A stretch of DNA of 64,000 bases from Lentibacillus sediminis (GTDB lineage: Bacteria > Bacillota > Bacilli > Bacillales > Amphibacillaceae). A program made the position numbers and the translations under genes. The first letter of the stretch is position 1, and every line of letters begins with the position of its first letter. Shown in pieces: positions 52,646-61,390 of this stretch. The notes under the pieces were generated by a model, which worked only from the letters and a program-made list of their open reading frames with translations, had not been told where the DNA came from and searched no databases. The DNA lies in the NCBI RefSeq assembly GCF_002763455.1, contig NZ_NIXK01000011.1, positions 1-64,000 of the forward strand, in the 5' to 3' direction.

Positions 52646-53236
52646 TCACCGCCAATACTGAAGCAGCATCGACGTTGTCACACCAATAGTCACTACCATC
52701 AAAGCAGAATGGAAAAACGTCACCTCCGGGATAATCAGCCAGCCGGATAAAAGAATCACACAGTCCATCAGGAAAATAAACACCCCGGCATTGACCTTTG
52801 TGATATTGGAAACAATGAGAGCAATTAAATCCGTACCGCCTGTTGAGATCTCCGAATGCAGCATTACCCCAATCCCGGCACCAATCATCACCCCGCCAAT
52901 TAGTGCGCTGACCAACATCGGCGCAGGCTCCCAAGCCGAGAGCGGCTGAAACCAATCAATGAAAAAGGAAGACACGAGCAGGCCGTGGATACCATTGAAG
53001 AAATATGTGCGATTATAAAAAAATGCGAGTGCGTACAGCGGGATGCTGATTAATATAATCGTCAGTCCCGGCTGGGCGCCAAACGCATATTTTGCAATTA
53101 AACCAATCCCCATGATGCCCCCGTCTACCAAATGGTTGGGAATGACAAAATAATTCACCCCTAGGGCGATCAGGAGACTCCCGAGCAATATAGCCAGTCC
53201 TTTTTTCAGCAATAGGCTCCCACCTTGTCCAAACAT
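52646..53236 (-). CDS. YitT-family membrane protein (short form)
   Basis: This 196-residue protein with six membrane segments has IALGVNYFVIPNHLVDGGIM and SEISTGGTDLIALIV, the hallmarks of YitT/DUF161 proteins. It ends after the membrane part and lacks the C-terminal DUF2179 domain found in longer relatives of about 280 residues. GGTGGGAG upstream of a possible TTG start (LLKKGLAI) makes a slightly shorter start possible. Confidence 0.85.
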   Translation of the reverse strand: MFGQGGSLLLKKGLAILLGSLLIALGVNYFVIPNHLVDGGIMGIGLIAKYAFGAQPGLTIILISIPLYALAFFYNRTYFFNGIHGLLVSSFFIDWFQPLSAWEPAPMLVSALIGGVMIGAGIGVMLHSEISTGGTDLIALIVSNITKVNAGVFIFLMDCVILLSGWLIIPEVTFFHSALMVVTIGVTTSMLLQYWR

Positions 53237-53387
53237 CCTTATTATGATCGTATGACAGGCAGAATGTTGTAGAACTTTTTTCTTCTTTTAAAAAAATCCA
53301 CAATTTTGAAACCCATATGCTCTTCTTTTCGTAGTACATTTATGCTATAATTATTAAAATTATCTAATATTCAAAGGGGAGTCATGA

Positions 53388-54338
53388 TTGGAAAACACAG
53401 CGATTGATCAGGCAAAAGAGGCATTAAATCAAGTTATTTACGGCAAGGAGGAGGTTACCGACCTGCTATTCGTGGCCTTGCTGGCACAGGGACATGTACT
53501 GCTGGAAAGTGTGCCGGGGACGGGGAAGACGAAATTGGCGAAGAGTTTTGCCAAAGTGATGGACGGCGAATTCAACCGGGTGCAGTTTACTCCGGATGTC
53601 TTGCCGAGTGATGTCACAGGGATTCGCTTTTTCAATCCGAAAACACAGGAATTTGAACTGCGGGTTGGACCAGTAGTCTCCAATGTGCTGCTTGCCGATG
53701 AAATTAACCGTGCAACACCGAAAACCCAGTCGAGTCTTTTGGAAGTAATGGAAGAATACCAGGCAACAATCGACGGAGAAACTGTAAGTGTTGATGCACC
53801 ATTTATTGTATTGGCGACACAGAACCCGGTGGAAAGCAACTATGGAACTTTTCCATTGCCGGAAGCACAGCTGGACCGTTTTTTATTCAAAATCGATTTA
53901 GGTTATCCATCGATCGATGAAGATAAAGCAATTTTGCGTACATACAGGACAAGCGACCCATATGATAGGATCATACCAACCCTGACCCTGGAAACCATTC
54001 GCGAGCTGCAGGAAGAAATGAAGCAAGTCACCCTGTCCGAGGTGGTAACTGATTATTTGTTAAAACTTGTCCACCAGTCCAGGAATCATGCCGAAGTGGA
54101 TCTTGGTGTCAGCCCAAGGGGGATGCTGGCTTTCATGCGTGCCGCACAGGCCCGGGCATTTTTGCAAAACCGTTCCTATGTCACGCCGGATGATGTGAAA
54201 ATCCTCGCTCCGTACGTGTTTGAACACCGGCTGATTCTTTCCATGGAAGGATCGATCAAGAAAACGACAGGCGATGTGGTGAATGAAATTATCCAGGAAG
54301 TGCCGGTACCGGTGGAAGTGGAAGCGGGGGCCCGGTAA
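53388..54338 (+). CDS. MoxR-type AAA+ ATPase
   Basis: This 316-residue AAA+ protein has Walker A ESVPGTGKTKLAKSF, Walker B NVLLADEINRATPKTQSSLL, sensor I FIVLATQNPVE and PLPEAQLDRFLF. TTG 53388 has GGGGAG six bases upstream. MoxR ATPases act as chaperones with DUF58 partners; the DUF58 gene follows with a one-base overlap. Confidence 0.92.
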   Translation: MENTAIDQAKEALNQVIYGKEEVTDLLFVALLAQGHVLLESVPGTGKTKLAKSFAKVMDGEFNRVQFTPDVLPSDVTGIRFFNPKTQEFELRVGPVVSNVLLADEINRATPKTQSSLLEVMEEYQATIDGETVSVDAPFIVLATQNPVESNYGTFPLPEAQLDRFLFKIDLGYPSIDEDKAILRTYRTSDPYDRIIPTLTLETIRELQEEMKQVTLSEVVTDYLLKLVHQSRNHAEVDLGVSPRGMLAFMRAAQARAFLQNRSYVTPDDVKILAPYVFEHRLILSMEGSIKKTTGDVVNEIIQEVPVPVEVEAGAR

Positions 54339-55552
54339 TGTGGAGAAAGGTATACGGGGCAGAGCATTACAAAAGCTTTGAATACACGGCATTCGCCCTC
54401 GTGGTGTTCCTGTTAATGGGCGTTATTTTTCAGATCCCGCTCGCGTTCATTGCGGTAGGGGTGTTTGCCGCCTACTTAATTATTTATAAAGTGTATGATA
54501 ATCAAACCGGCAGACAGCTTGCCGTCAAAAACCCCACAAAAACCGTGAAGCTGTTCCCTGGGGAGGAGACAGTTTTCACCCTGGAAATGGAAAACCGTTC
54601 GATCTTTCCAATGATCAATGGGGAATTGCAATTCAAGCTGGGAGCGGCAATGAAAGCCTACAAGCATACCCGCAGTGATGAGGATTACTGGAAGCAGGTG
54701 AATATTCCGCTGTCGGTGCTCAGAAAACGCAAGCTGCGCATGGAAATTCCGGTGATTGCCGAGCACCGCGGAACTTCGCGCATCAACAATATTACCTATC
54801 TGTTTCCGCATTTGTTCAGCTTTAACACGGTTTCGTTAAAGTATCAGCCTTTTTACCGCACGGAGTTTGTGGTTTTTCCCAAACCGCTTGCGGTACATGG
54901 GGCGGAGGAAGTTTTTCATATGTTCCCCGGGACATCGAGAGCTAACTTGTCACCGTTTGAAGACATTCAAAGCCCGCTGGGAACCAGGGATTATAATTAC
55001 AGCGACCCCTTTCACCGGATTAACTGGAAGGCGTCGGTGAAAACACAGGGGCTGCAGACAAATATTTATGAAAAAGTGGTGGACATGTCCTATGTGTTTC
55101 TTGTTAATCTTGGGACGGAGAACCGGATGCACATGTCCAAGTTCAATGAAAACCTGGAGAATCTGTTGTCCTATACCGCTTATTTAAGCCAATATGCCAC
55201 AGAAAAAGGTTTTCCATATGAGATCTATATTAATGCACGGCGCCCTGGCAGAATCCCGGGAGTTCATCTGGAAGAAGGGGAAGGAAAAGCGCATTACGGA
55301 AATGCATTAGAGATGCTGGCGCGGATTCATAAGCAGTCGGTGATTACACCGTTCAATGAGCTGCTTTACCATGCAGGCAAAAATTTCTATAATCCGAAAA
55401 CGATTATTCTGGTCGGAGAATTGCCGGCCGGTGCCGGAGAGATTGTGCAAAGCTGGAGGCGTGCCCAGCACACGGTCTATCAAGTTCAGGAAACAGATGA
55501 CGGGGCATTTGTTCAGCCGATGGCAAGGGATGTGATGAAATATGCAGAGTAG
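54338..55552 (+). CDS. DUF58 protein
   Basis: This 404-residue protein has two N-terminal membrane helices (YTAFALVVFLLMGVIFQIPL), a beta domain and the DUF58 line DPFHRINWKASVKTQGLQTN, often linked to a von Willebrand-type fold. It works with the MoxR ATPase encoded before it, likely in cell envelope maintenance (family inference). It overlaps the next gene by eleven bases. Confidence 0.88.
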   Translation: MWRKVYGAEHYKSFEYTAFALVVFLLMGVIFQIPLAFIAVGVFAAYLIIYKVYDNQTGRQLAVKNPTKTVKLFPGEETVFTLEMENRSIFPMINGELQFKLGAAMKAYKHTRSDEDYWKQVNIPLSVLRKRKLRMEIPVIAEHRGTSRINNITYLFPHLFSFNTVSLKYQPFYRTEFVVFPKPLAVHGAEEVFHMFPGTSRANLSPFEDIQSPLGTRDYNYSDPFHRINWKASVKTQGLQTNIYEKVVDMSYVFLVNLGTENRMHMSKFNENLENLLSYTAYLSQYATEKGFPYEIYINARRPGRIPGVHLEEGEGKAHYGNALEMLARIHKQSVITPFNELLYHAGKNFYNPKTIILVGELPAGAGEIVQSWRRAQHTVYQVQETDDGAFVQPMARDVMKYAE

Positions 55553-56735
55553 ACATCCGCTCATCACCTATGCGTATCATTTTCTCAGTGAAACAATTAT
55601 TATCTTTATTCTTGCTGTTCCGTTTTTTCATCACCGGTTTGCGGGCGTACCCTACTGGGATTACCTTGCCGTGATTTTCGGAGCAACCGTGCTGTTTTCG
55701 CTGATTACTGCTTTTACCAGAAGCTATATTTGGTATTGGCTGATGCTGCCGGCACTGCTTTTTGTGTTCAGCATGCTGGATTTTCCGATGTTGTTTGTCG
55801 TGTTGTTTAGTATTTTATTTGTCTGGCGCTATATGGCGATTCGTAAAGAGGAAGGGATCAACCGGGAGAATCGCTATTTGGTGATTACCATGGTTTTGAC
55901 GGTGCTTGTGAGCCTTCTTGTTAGTGATACACGGATTTTACTGTTTCCGTTTGTGCAGTTTGCCTTTTTGACACTTGGCTATATCGCGAGTCATTTTGCG
56001 GTGATGGAGGAGCGCGACCGTAAGCAATTTGATCTGAAGACGCCATTACTCTTTGGAGGGATTTTTGGTGGAGCTGCGCTTGGTTTGTATCTGCTGTTTG
56101 ACGGTGTGCGTTATTTCGTGCTCGGCTTTTGGAATATTTTCCGGATGGCGATCGATAGCACCATTAATTTTATAGCGAATAACATTCTCAGTTTCTGGGA
56201 TGTGGAAAAACGAACCTGGGCAGATCTGCCGGAGCAGGACGTCGAGTATCACGGAGACGGCTATTGGAATGAACTGCAGGAATTTTCCGCAACCAATGCA
56301 ATGGCGCCCTTCTTGGTGATTGGGATTATTCTGGTTGTGGCAACTGTCGTGGTGGCGATTATTTATTTCTTATGGAAGCGTACGTCAAAGGATCCAAAAC
56401 AGCAGGTGGAAACCAGTGAGGGCATCACCTATTACGAACTGGATGAAAAATCCGGAAAGGGAAATAGTTTCTCAGAAGGCGGCTTGAAGCGGTACTTCAC
56501 CGGCAGGCTGCATCCAGTAAGAAAAATGGTGCTGCAGTTTGAACGGCGGGCGGCAAAGAACAATAAAGCAAGGAAGCCATTTGAAACAATTGAGGACTGG
56601 CTGAAGCGTCTCGGCATGCAGGGTGATCTCGTTGTGTATCAGCGTGTTCGCTATGGCGATACCGAGGTGAGTGCTGAAGAGAGGAAAGCGTTGAAGGAAC
56701 AATTGCAGAGAATGGAAGAGGGGCTGGAAGGATAA
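55542..56735 (+). CDS. Membrane protein with C-terminal DUF4129 domain
   Basis: This 397-residue protein has about seven membrane segments followed by a cytosolic helical end: RKMVLQFERRAAKNNKARKP and VYQRVRYGDTEVSAEE, a DUF4129 signature. In many genomes the DUF4129 part is fused to, or near, a transglutaminase domain (YebA-type). Here no transglutaminase core is present, and none follows. Third gene of the MoxR-DUF58 operon. Confidence 0.82.
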   Translation: MQSRHPLITYAYHFLSETIIIFILAVPFFHHRFAGVPYWDYLAVIFGATVLFSLITAFTRSYIWYWLMLPALLFVFSMLDFPMLFVVLFSILFVWRYMAIRKEEGINRENRYLVITMVLTVLVSLLVSDTRILLFPFVQFAFLTLGYIASHFAVMEERDRKQFDLKTPLLFGGIFGGAALGLYLLFDGVRYFVLGFWNIFRMAIDSTINFIANNILSFWDVEKRTWADLPEQDVEYHGDGYWNELQEFSATNAMAPFLVIGIILVVATVVVAIIYFLWKRTSKDPKQQVETSEGITYYELDEKSGKGNSFSEGGLKRYFTGRLHPVRKMVLQFERRAAKNNKARKPFETIEDWLKRLGMQGDLVVYQRVRYGDTEVSAEERKALKEQLQRMEEGLEG

Positions 56736-56744
56736 GAAAGCGTG

Positions 56745-56794
56745 AAATAAAATAAGGATCATCCACTTTAGCGGGATGATCCTGTTTTATTTTA
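56745..56794. terminator. Bidirectional terminator
   Basis: AAATAAAATAAGGATCATCC pairs with GGATGATCCTGTTTTATTTT between convergent operons. Confidence 0.75.
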
Positions 56795-57106
56795 TGAAAC
56801 AAGCCTTAGTCCTACAACAGCCACAATCACCATAGCCATGAACATGAGACGAAGGCGGTCGGTCGATTCATTGTAAAAAATCATTCCTACAATCGCGCTT
56901 CCCACGGTCCCTATTCCTGTCCAGACAGCATAAGCAACACCGAGTGGAATGGTTGCCATCGCAACGGACAGCAAACTAAAACTGACAATGAATCCTCCAA
57001 TAAGAATAAGAAAGCCGCTTCCTTTTTCCCCTTTTGCGATCTTTTGCATGCCGGTCACACCTACAACTTCAAAGAGACCTGCTATAATCAGTATTAACCA
57101 ACTCAT
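56792..57106 (-). CDS. SMR-family exporter subunit
   Basis: This 104-residue, four-helix protein has WLILIIAGLFEVVGVTGMQK with the essential Glu in helix 1 and AYAVWTGIGTVGSAIVGM in helix 3, the SugE/YkkD pattern. It overlaps its partner gene by four bases. Paired SMR subunits with opposite membrane topology (YkkCD, GdnCD) export guanidinium or quaternary ammonium compounds. Confidence 0.9.
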   Translation of the reverse strand: MSWLILIIAGLFEVVGVTGMQKIAKGEKGSGFLILIGGFIVSFSLLSVAMATIPLGVAYAVWTGIGTVGSAIVGMIFYNESTDRLRLMFMAMVIVAVVGLRLVS

Positions 57107-57438
57107 GAGCGCTCTCTCCTTTCAGATGCTTCACCCGTTACGGTTTTCAGACCGATGACCCCCGTAAGCAGAAGGATAACAAACAGGATCATCCAAATAT
57201 TAATGGAAGCATTGAAAAAGACAATATCCACAATCACTGTTCCGACGGTCCCGAGCCCGGCAAAAACCGCATAAACCGTGCTTGTAGGAAGGACAGTTGC
57301 GGCTTTAAGGAGCAGCCAAAAGCTGATAAAAACAGCAATTGCTGTCAACGTCCATGTCAGTGTATCATTCGCATATTTAAGTCCTGTTGCCCAACCTACT
57401 TCAAAAGTGGCAGCAAGAACAACTAATAGCCACTTCAT
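57103..57438 (-). CDS. SMR-family exporter subunit (first of pair)
   Basis: This 111-residue protein has MKWLLVVLAATFEVGWATGL with the helix-1 Glu, and STVYAVFAGLGTVGTVIVDI. AAGGAG ten bases before ATG 57438 gives the start; the upstream 25 codons are not coding. It forms an obligate pair with the 56792 gene. The pair is divergent from a TetR regulator and has an operator-like palindrome at 57487. Confidence 0.9.
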   Translation of the reverse strand: MKWLLVVLAATFEVGWATGLKYANDTLTWTLTAIAVFISFWLLLKAATVLPTSTVYAVFAGLGTVGTVIVDIVFFNASINIWMILFVILLLTGVIGLKTVTGEASERRERS

Positions 57439-57486
57439 ATTTTGCAAACTCCTTTTCTTTTGATAAGATATATAGAAAGAAATCAA

Positions 57487-57506
57487 ACTAACTAACGGTA
57501 GTAAGT
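57487..57506. promoter_or_regulatory. Putative TetR-type operator
   Basis: ACTAACTAACGGTAGTAAGT is an imperfect 20-bp palindrome (8 of 10 pairs) in front of the SMR pair. A second palindrome, TATCATATGGTATA, follows. The divergent TetR gene is the likely ligand-responsive repressor. Confidence 0.5.
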
Positions 57507-57656
57507 ATATCATATGGTATAATGAATGGCAATCCGTTTTTTTTAATGATTATTTTCTAAAAGTATGGGACTTCGGTTACTCGTCCCACCGAAAAGCGTT
57601 TGTTGTTTTATCACAATATCTATAGACTGCCACGTAAATCAGTGAGTTTCATGATC

Positions 57657-57692
57657 GCCGCTGCGGAAAGTGAGGGGTATTTCCGCAGCGGC
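57657..57692. repeat. 13-bp perfect inverted repeat
   Basis: GCCGCTGCGGAAA and TTTCCGCAGCGGC flank a 10-base loop in the SMR-TetR intergenic region. There is no T run, so it is not a standard terminator. It may be a repeated palindrome of this genome or a leader structure of the tetR mRNA. Confidence 0.7.
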
Positions 57693-57779
57693 AGGGTAAG
57701 TCGCAGTTTCCATCAACTCCGAAATAAATAAGCAACAGAACTTACGAAAAGAGCCTTTTTAATTAAGGGGGTATCGCCA

Positions 57780-58364
57780 ATGTCACCAACGACGCGAGAC
57801 AAAATCATCCAAACAGCACTTTCATCATTTGCGGTGAGCGGATATGAAGGTACCACGCTTGCACATATCGCTGAAACGGTTGGCATTAAAAAGCCGTCGC
57901 TGTATAATCATTTTTCAAGTAAAGCCGACCTATTCTTTACCGTAGCTGAAAAGGTCATGAAGGAATTGATGGACGTCATGACCACAAGTGCGCGTGAGCA
58001 TCAGGAAAAGGCAATCGACAAACGAATATATTTACTATTAACAGATAGCACTGATTTTATTTTTCAAAAACATGAAGGCATGATGTATAAACGGTTAATG
58101 TTATTTCCGCCTGCAGAACTCGCTGAAGATGTAGCGAGCCTTGTACAAAAATGGGAAGAAAAACTTGATCAGTTATTGACCAATCTTTATGAAGAGGGGC
58201 TGAATGAAGACGTGTTTAATAATTGTTCGTTTCCTGTATTCCGATCGGGTTTTTATTGTTTGATGGATGGTCTGTTTACAGAAAGATTTATTTATCCTGA
58301 AACAGTATTTAAGGAACGTTCGGAAGGCGCATGGGCGGTTTTTTGGCGCGGGGTTTCCGGGTAA
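57780..58364 (+). CDS. TetR/AcrR-family regulator
   Basis: This 194-residue regulator has the HTH region RDKIIQTALSSFAVSGYEGT and IAETVGIKKPSLYNHFSSKA, then a helical ligand domain. It is encoded back to back with the SMR exporter pair, which it likely represses. AAGGGGG lies upstream of ATG. Confidence 0.9.
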   Translation: MSPTTRDKIIQTALSSFAVSGYEGTTLAHIAETVGIKKPSLYNHFSSKADLFFTVAEKVMKELMDVMTTSAREHQEKAIDKRIYLLLTDSTDFIFQKHEGMMYKRLMLFPPAELAEDVASLVQKWEEKLDQLLTNLYEEGLNEDVFNNCSFPVFRSGFYCLMDGLFTERFIYPETVFKERSEGAWAVFWRGVSG

Positions 58365-58451
58365 GAGTGCTGATTCCTCATGTTTACTCCCTTCCTTTAC
58401 CGGTTAAATACTAGTAGACAAGGATTTACTGGATGGAAGGAGTATGGACGA

Positions 58452-59261
58452 ATGATGGATCTGACAAAAGAAATTAAAAAGCTGGAAAGCATCCAGAGAG
58501 ACGATGCGAATAAAGTATTTACCATGTATTTGAACACGGACCCGTCCGATCCTGAGCAGCAGGGCGGCGAGTGGAAAATTCACTTAAAAAACGGACTGCG
58601 AAATTTTGAAAAGTATCTGCAGGAAGATGATAATAAAGAAGAGTTGAAGAATTACCAGACGGTGAAAGAAAAGGTTCAGCGGTTTGTGGAAGGCAATGAA
58701 CAGAATTACGGAAAAGGCGTGATTGTCTTTGCGACTGCGGATGAGGAAATCTGGTTTGCCGAGCGGGTGCAAATGCCGATTAAGACTGAATTTTTTTGGC
58801 AGGAGACACCTGAACTCGGACAATTGAAGCATTTAAGCGAATCCTATCCGAAGTCCGGGATTATTCTCGTGCAGCAAAATGAAATCAAAGTCATCGAAGC
58901 ATACCTGAATGAAATTGAAGAGACCTATTCCTATGAACTGGACATCAATACAGACGACTGGCGGGAAAAAACCGGTCCGCGTAAAATAGGCAGTGCCAAT
59001 TCAACTCTCGGAGGGACGAACAACCAGACGGATGATTTCAAAGCGAGATTTGAAGCAAACAAACAGCGCTGGTATAAAAAGATCGCACCGAAGCTGGACA
59101 AACAGGCGAAAGACCGCAGCTGGGAGAAAATTTATGTGGTCGGTGAGCCCGGTCAATCCAACGAGCTGAGTGAACAAATGAACAAACCGGCAGATGATGT
59201 GATACAGAAAAATATGCTTGACCATGAAGAATCGAAGGTGTTGGAAGAGATTTACGGATAA
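58452..59261 (+). CDS. VLRF1-type (ribosome-rescue-related) protein
   Basis: This protein of about 269 residues has KVFTMYLNTDPSDPEQQGGE, KGVIVFATADEEIWF, SGIILVQQNEIKVIEAYLNE and WEKIYVVGEPGQSNELSEQM, resembling the VLRF1/aeRF1-type release-factor domain family in Firmicutes. The role is not established; members relate to peptidyl-tRNA hydrolysis folds. GGAAGGAG about ten bases upstream supports ATG 58452. Confidence 0.65.
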   Translation: MMDLTKEIKKLESIQRDDANKVFTMYLNTDPSDPEQQGGEWKIHLKNGLRNFEKYLQEDDNKEELKNYQTVKEKVQRFVEGNEQNYGKGVIVFATADEEIWFAERVQMPIKTEFFWQETPELGQLKHLSESYPKSGIILVQQNEIKVIEAYLNEIEETYSYELDINTDDWREKTGPRKIGSANSTLGGTNNQTDDFKARFEANKQRWYKKIAPKLDKQAKDRSWEKIYVVGEPGQSNELSEQMNKPADDVIQKNMLDHEESKVLEEIYG

Positions 59262-59273
59262 GAAAGAATGTGC

Positions 59274-59320
59274 AAAATAAGGCCTGTCGTCATATAACTT
59301 GACGGCAGGCCTTATTTTCT
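59274..59320. terminator. Strong terminator hairpin
   Basis: A 19-bp perfect stem (59274-59292 with 59300-59318) with flanking A and T runs separates convergent genes. Confidence 0.85.
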
Positions 59321-59338
59321 TCTCATTTTATTTCTCCC

Positions 59339-59752
59339 TCACGCACTCTGACAACTCGGACACAACCCATAAATCTCAAACTTATGCCCCTCAATATCAT
59401 AATTACCCAAAGCTTGGCGTACCTCATCCATCGGGCAGACGGCAATTTCTTTCGTCGTTCCGCAGGCATTGCAGATGAAATGATGGTGATGATGATGCGT
59501 GCAATTTAACCGAAAGTGCTTCTCGCCGTTTAATTCCGTCGTCTCCAAAATCCCAACTTCATCGTACAAATGCAAGTTACGATACACTGTGTCAAAGCTG
59601 ATGCCTTCATAGGTCGCTTCCAAGTGCTGCAGCAAGTCCTTTGCTGTGCGGTAACCATCCGCTTTTTCAAAGAAATTGAGAATATCTTTTCGTTTGCCGG
59701 TTGTTTTATAGCCTTTATCTTTAAGCAGGTCAATTGCTTCATTTACATTCAT
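59339..59752 (-). CDS. zur: Fur-family zinc regulator Zur
   Basis: This 137-residue Fur protein has an N-terminal winged helix (YKTTGKRKDILNFFEKADGY), a His cluster (THHHHHHFICNACG) and two structural CxxC pairs (CNAC, CPSC). Its place at the end of the zinc uptake operon, overlapping znuB by four bases, and a Zur box before that operon identify it as Zur rather than Fur or PerR. It represses zinc uptake when zinc is ample. Confidence 0.88.
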   Translation of the reverse strand: MNVNEAIDLLKDKGYKTTGKRKDILNFFEKADGYRTAKDLLQHLEATYEGISFDTVYRNLHLYDEVGILETTELNGEKHFRLNCTHHHHHHFICNACGTTKEIAVCPMDEVRQALGNYDIEGHKFEIYGLCPSCQSA

Positions 59753-60603
59753 TCGGATTCCCTCACTTTCGAAAGGTTAGGTCGCAGTTTTTTTATACCA
59801 ATGGACAACAGCAAGATTACAATCGAGACCATGACAATCGTTCCGCCTGGCGGGATGCTTAAATAGTACCCCGATATTAATCCTATCATAACAGCTAATT
59901 CGCCAAATATCACAGATAAAAACATCATTTGCTTGAACCCTTTGGCCAGCCGCATGCTCGCTGCGACAGGAAGGGTCATTAATGCGGATACCAGGAGCAC
60001 GCCGACAATTCGGATTGAGGCGGCGATCACCAGGGCGGTCAGTACAATAAACAGCAGGTGAATTCGCTTGGCATGCAGTCCGGACACAGTCGCATGCTCT
60101 TCATCAAAGGAAAGTGTGAACAGTTCCTTGTAAAACAGTGCGACAACCCCCACGATGATGATCGAAATGACAAGGATGAGCAGGAAGTCATTTTGGCTGA
60201 CTGCGGAAACCGAGCCGAATAAGTAATTGAATAAATCCGTGTTAAATCCGTCCGCAACAGAAATGAAAATCACACTCAAGCCCACGCCGCCTGACATAAT
60301 GATGGGGATGGCCAGCTCCTGGTATGCCTTGTACACACCACGAAGTTTTTCGATCAAAATCGAACCAAGCACGGAAAAAGCCATTCCGCTGTAAAACGGG
60401 GTGAGGAAGGTGACGGCAAATTTTTTCTCCATCATCATTCCAAACGCAATGCCAGCGAGGGTTACATGGGAAAGCGCATCCGCAATCAGCGAAAGCCTAC
60501 GCACAACAATGAAGGTGCCGAGCAGCGGAGCGATGATCCCAATTAATATTCCGGTTAAGAATGTATGTCGTAAAAAGTCATATTGCAAAAAATCGGCCAG
60601 CAT
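59749..60603 (-). CDS. znuB: Zinc ABC transporter permease ZnuB/AdcB
   Basis: This 284-residue permease has eight to nine membrane segments with GILIGIIAPLLGTFIVVRRL and SLIADALSHVTLAGIAFG, typical of ABC-3 metal permeases. GGAGGAAGACTT precedes ATG. Third gene in the order znuA, znuC, znuB, zur. It moves zinc delivered by ZnuA. Confidence 0.92.
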   Translation of the reverse strand: MLADFLQYDFLRHTFLTGILIGIIAPLLGTFIVVRRLSLIADALSHVTLAGIAFGMMMEKKFAVTFLTPFYSGMAFSVLGSILIEKLRGVYKAYQELAIPIIMSGGVGLSVIFISVADGFNTDLFNYLFGSVSAVSQNDFLLILVISIIIVGVVALFYKELFTLSFDEEHATVSGLHAKRIHLLFIVLTALVIAASIRIVGVLLVSALMTLPVAASMRLAKGFKQMMFLSVIFGELAVMIGLISGYYLSIPPGGTIVMVSIVILLLSIGIKKLRPNLSKVRESE

Positions 60604-60619
60604 AAGTCTTCCTCCAAAA

Positions 60620-61375
60620 TTAGTGATTATGAGTGACGATGTTTACCGGATGCCCGTAAATCCGCGATAGATCTTCTCCGGATAGCGAGGTGTACACTTC
60701 GGGTTCCCCGTGAAAGTGCAGCGTTTTATTTAGACAGACGAGATCTGTCGCATGCTCGGTCATGATGCCTGTATCATGGGTGACAAGCAGGAGGGTAATC
60801 CCGCGCTCCTCATTCAGCTGGTGCAGCAAGTCATAGAAGCGCTTGACATTTTCCTGATCGACGCCTACTGTCGGTTCATCTAAAATTAACAGCTCCGGCT
60901 CATTGACTAACGACCTTGCGATAAACACGCGCTGCTGCTGGCCGCCGGAAAGATTGCCAACATTCTCCCTTGCATATTCCAGCATCCCCACCTGGTCAAT
61001 CGCCTGCATGATCTTTTCTTTGTGCTTTTTAGTTAAAAACTTCAAATAGCCGACTTTGGCGGTCAGCCCCATGGAAACCACTTCAAAGACAGTTGCCGGA
61101 AATCCCCGGTTGAACGCATTGGCTTTTTGGGAAACGAATCCCAGCTTATTCCAATTCCGGAACTGCCGGACGGGCTGATTCAAAATCCGGATGGATCCCT
61201 GATTTGGCTGCTGCAGGCCAAGGATCAGTTTGATTAAGGTGGTTTTTCCTCCGCCGTTTGGACCTACGAGGCCCATAAAAGCGCCGCGCGGGATTTCCAG
61301 GTTGACGTTTTCCAGTATTGTTTTCTCTTCATAAGCAAAGCTGATATTTTCCATGGATACAACAGGGATTGTCAT
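60620..61375 (-). CDS. znuC: Zinc ABC transporter ATPase ZnuC/AdcC
   Basis: This 251-residue ATPase has Walker A GPNGGGKTT, Q-loop FVSQKANAFNRGFPATV, signature NLSGGQQQRVFIARSL, Walker B LLILDEPTVGVDQ and H-loop VTHDTG. It energises ZnuB. AAAGGAGGGGG lies upstream; 15 bases follow znuA. Confidence 0.92.
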   Translation of the reverse strand: MTIPVVSMENISFAYEEKTILENVNLEIPRGAFMGLVGPNGGGKTTLIKLILGLQQPNQGSIRILNQPVRQFRNWNKLGFVSQKANAFNRGFPATVFEVVSMGLTAKVGYLKFLTKKHKEKIMQAIDQVGMLEYARENVGNLSGGQQQRVFIARSLVNEPELLILDEPTVGVDQENVKRFYDLLHQLNEERGITLLLVTHDTGIMTEHATDLVCLNKTLHFHGEPEVYTSLSGEDLSRIYGHPVNIVTHNH

Positions 61376-61390
61376 GATGAGCCCCCTCCT

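Noticed and set aside
57439-57779. Guanidine (ykkC) riboswitch before the SMR pair
   Set aside because: No ykkC-type conserved core or terminator switch is seen upstream of the SMR genes; a TetR operator is the better explanation.
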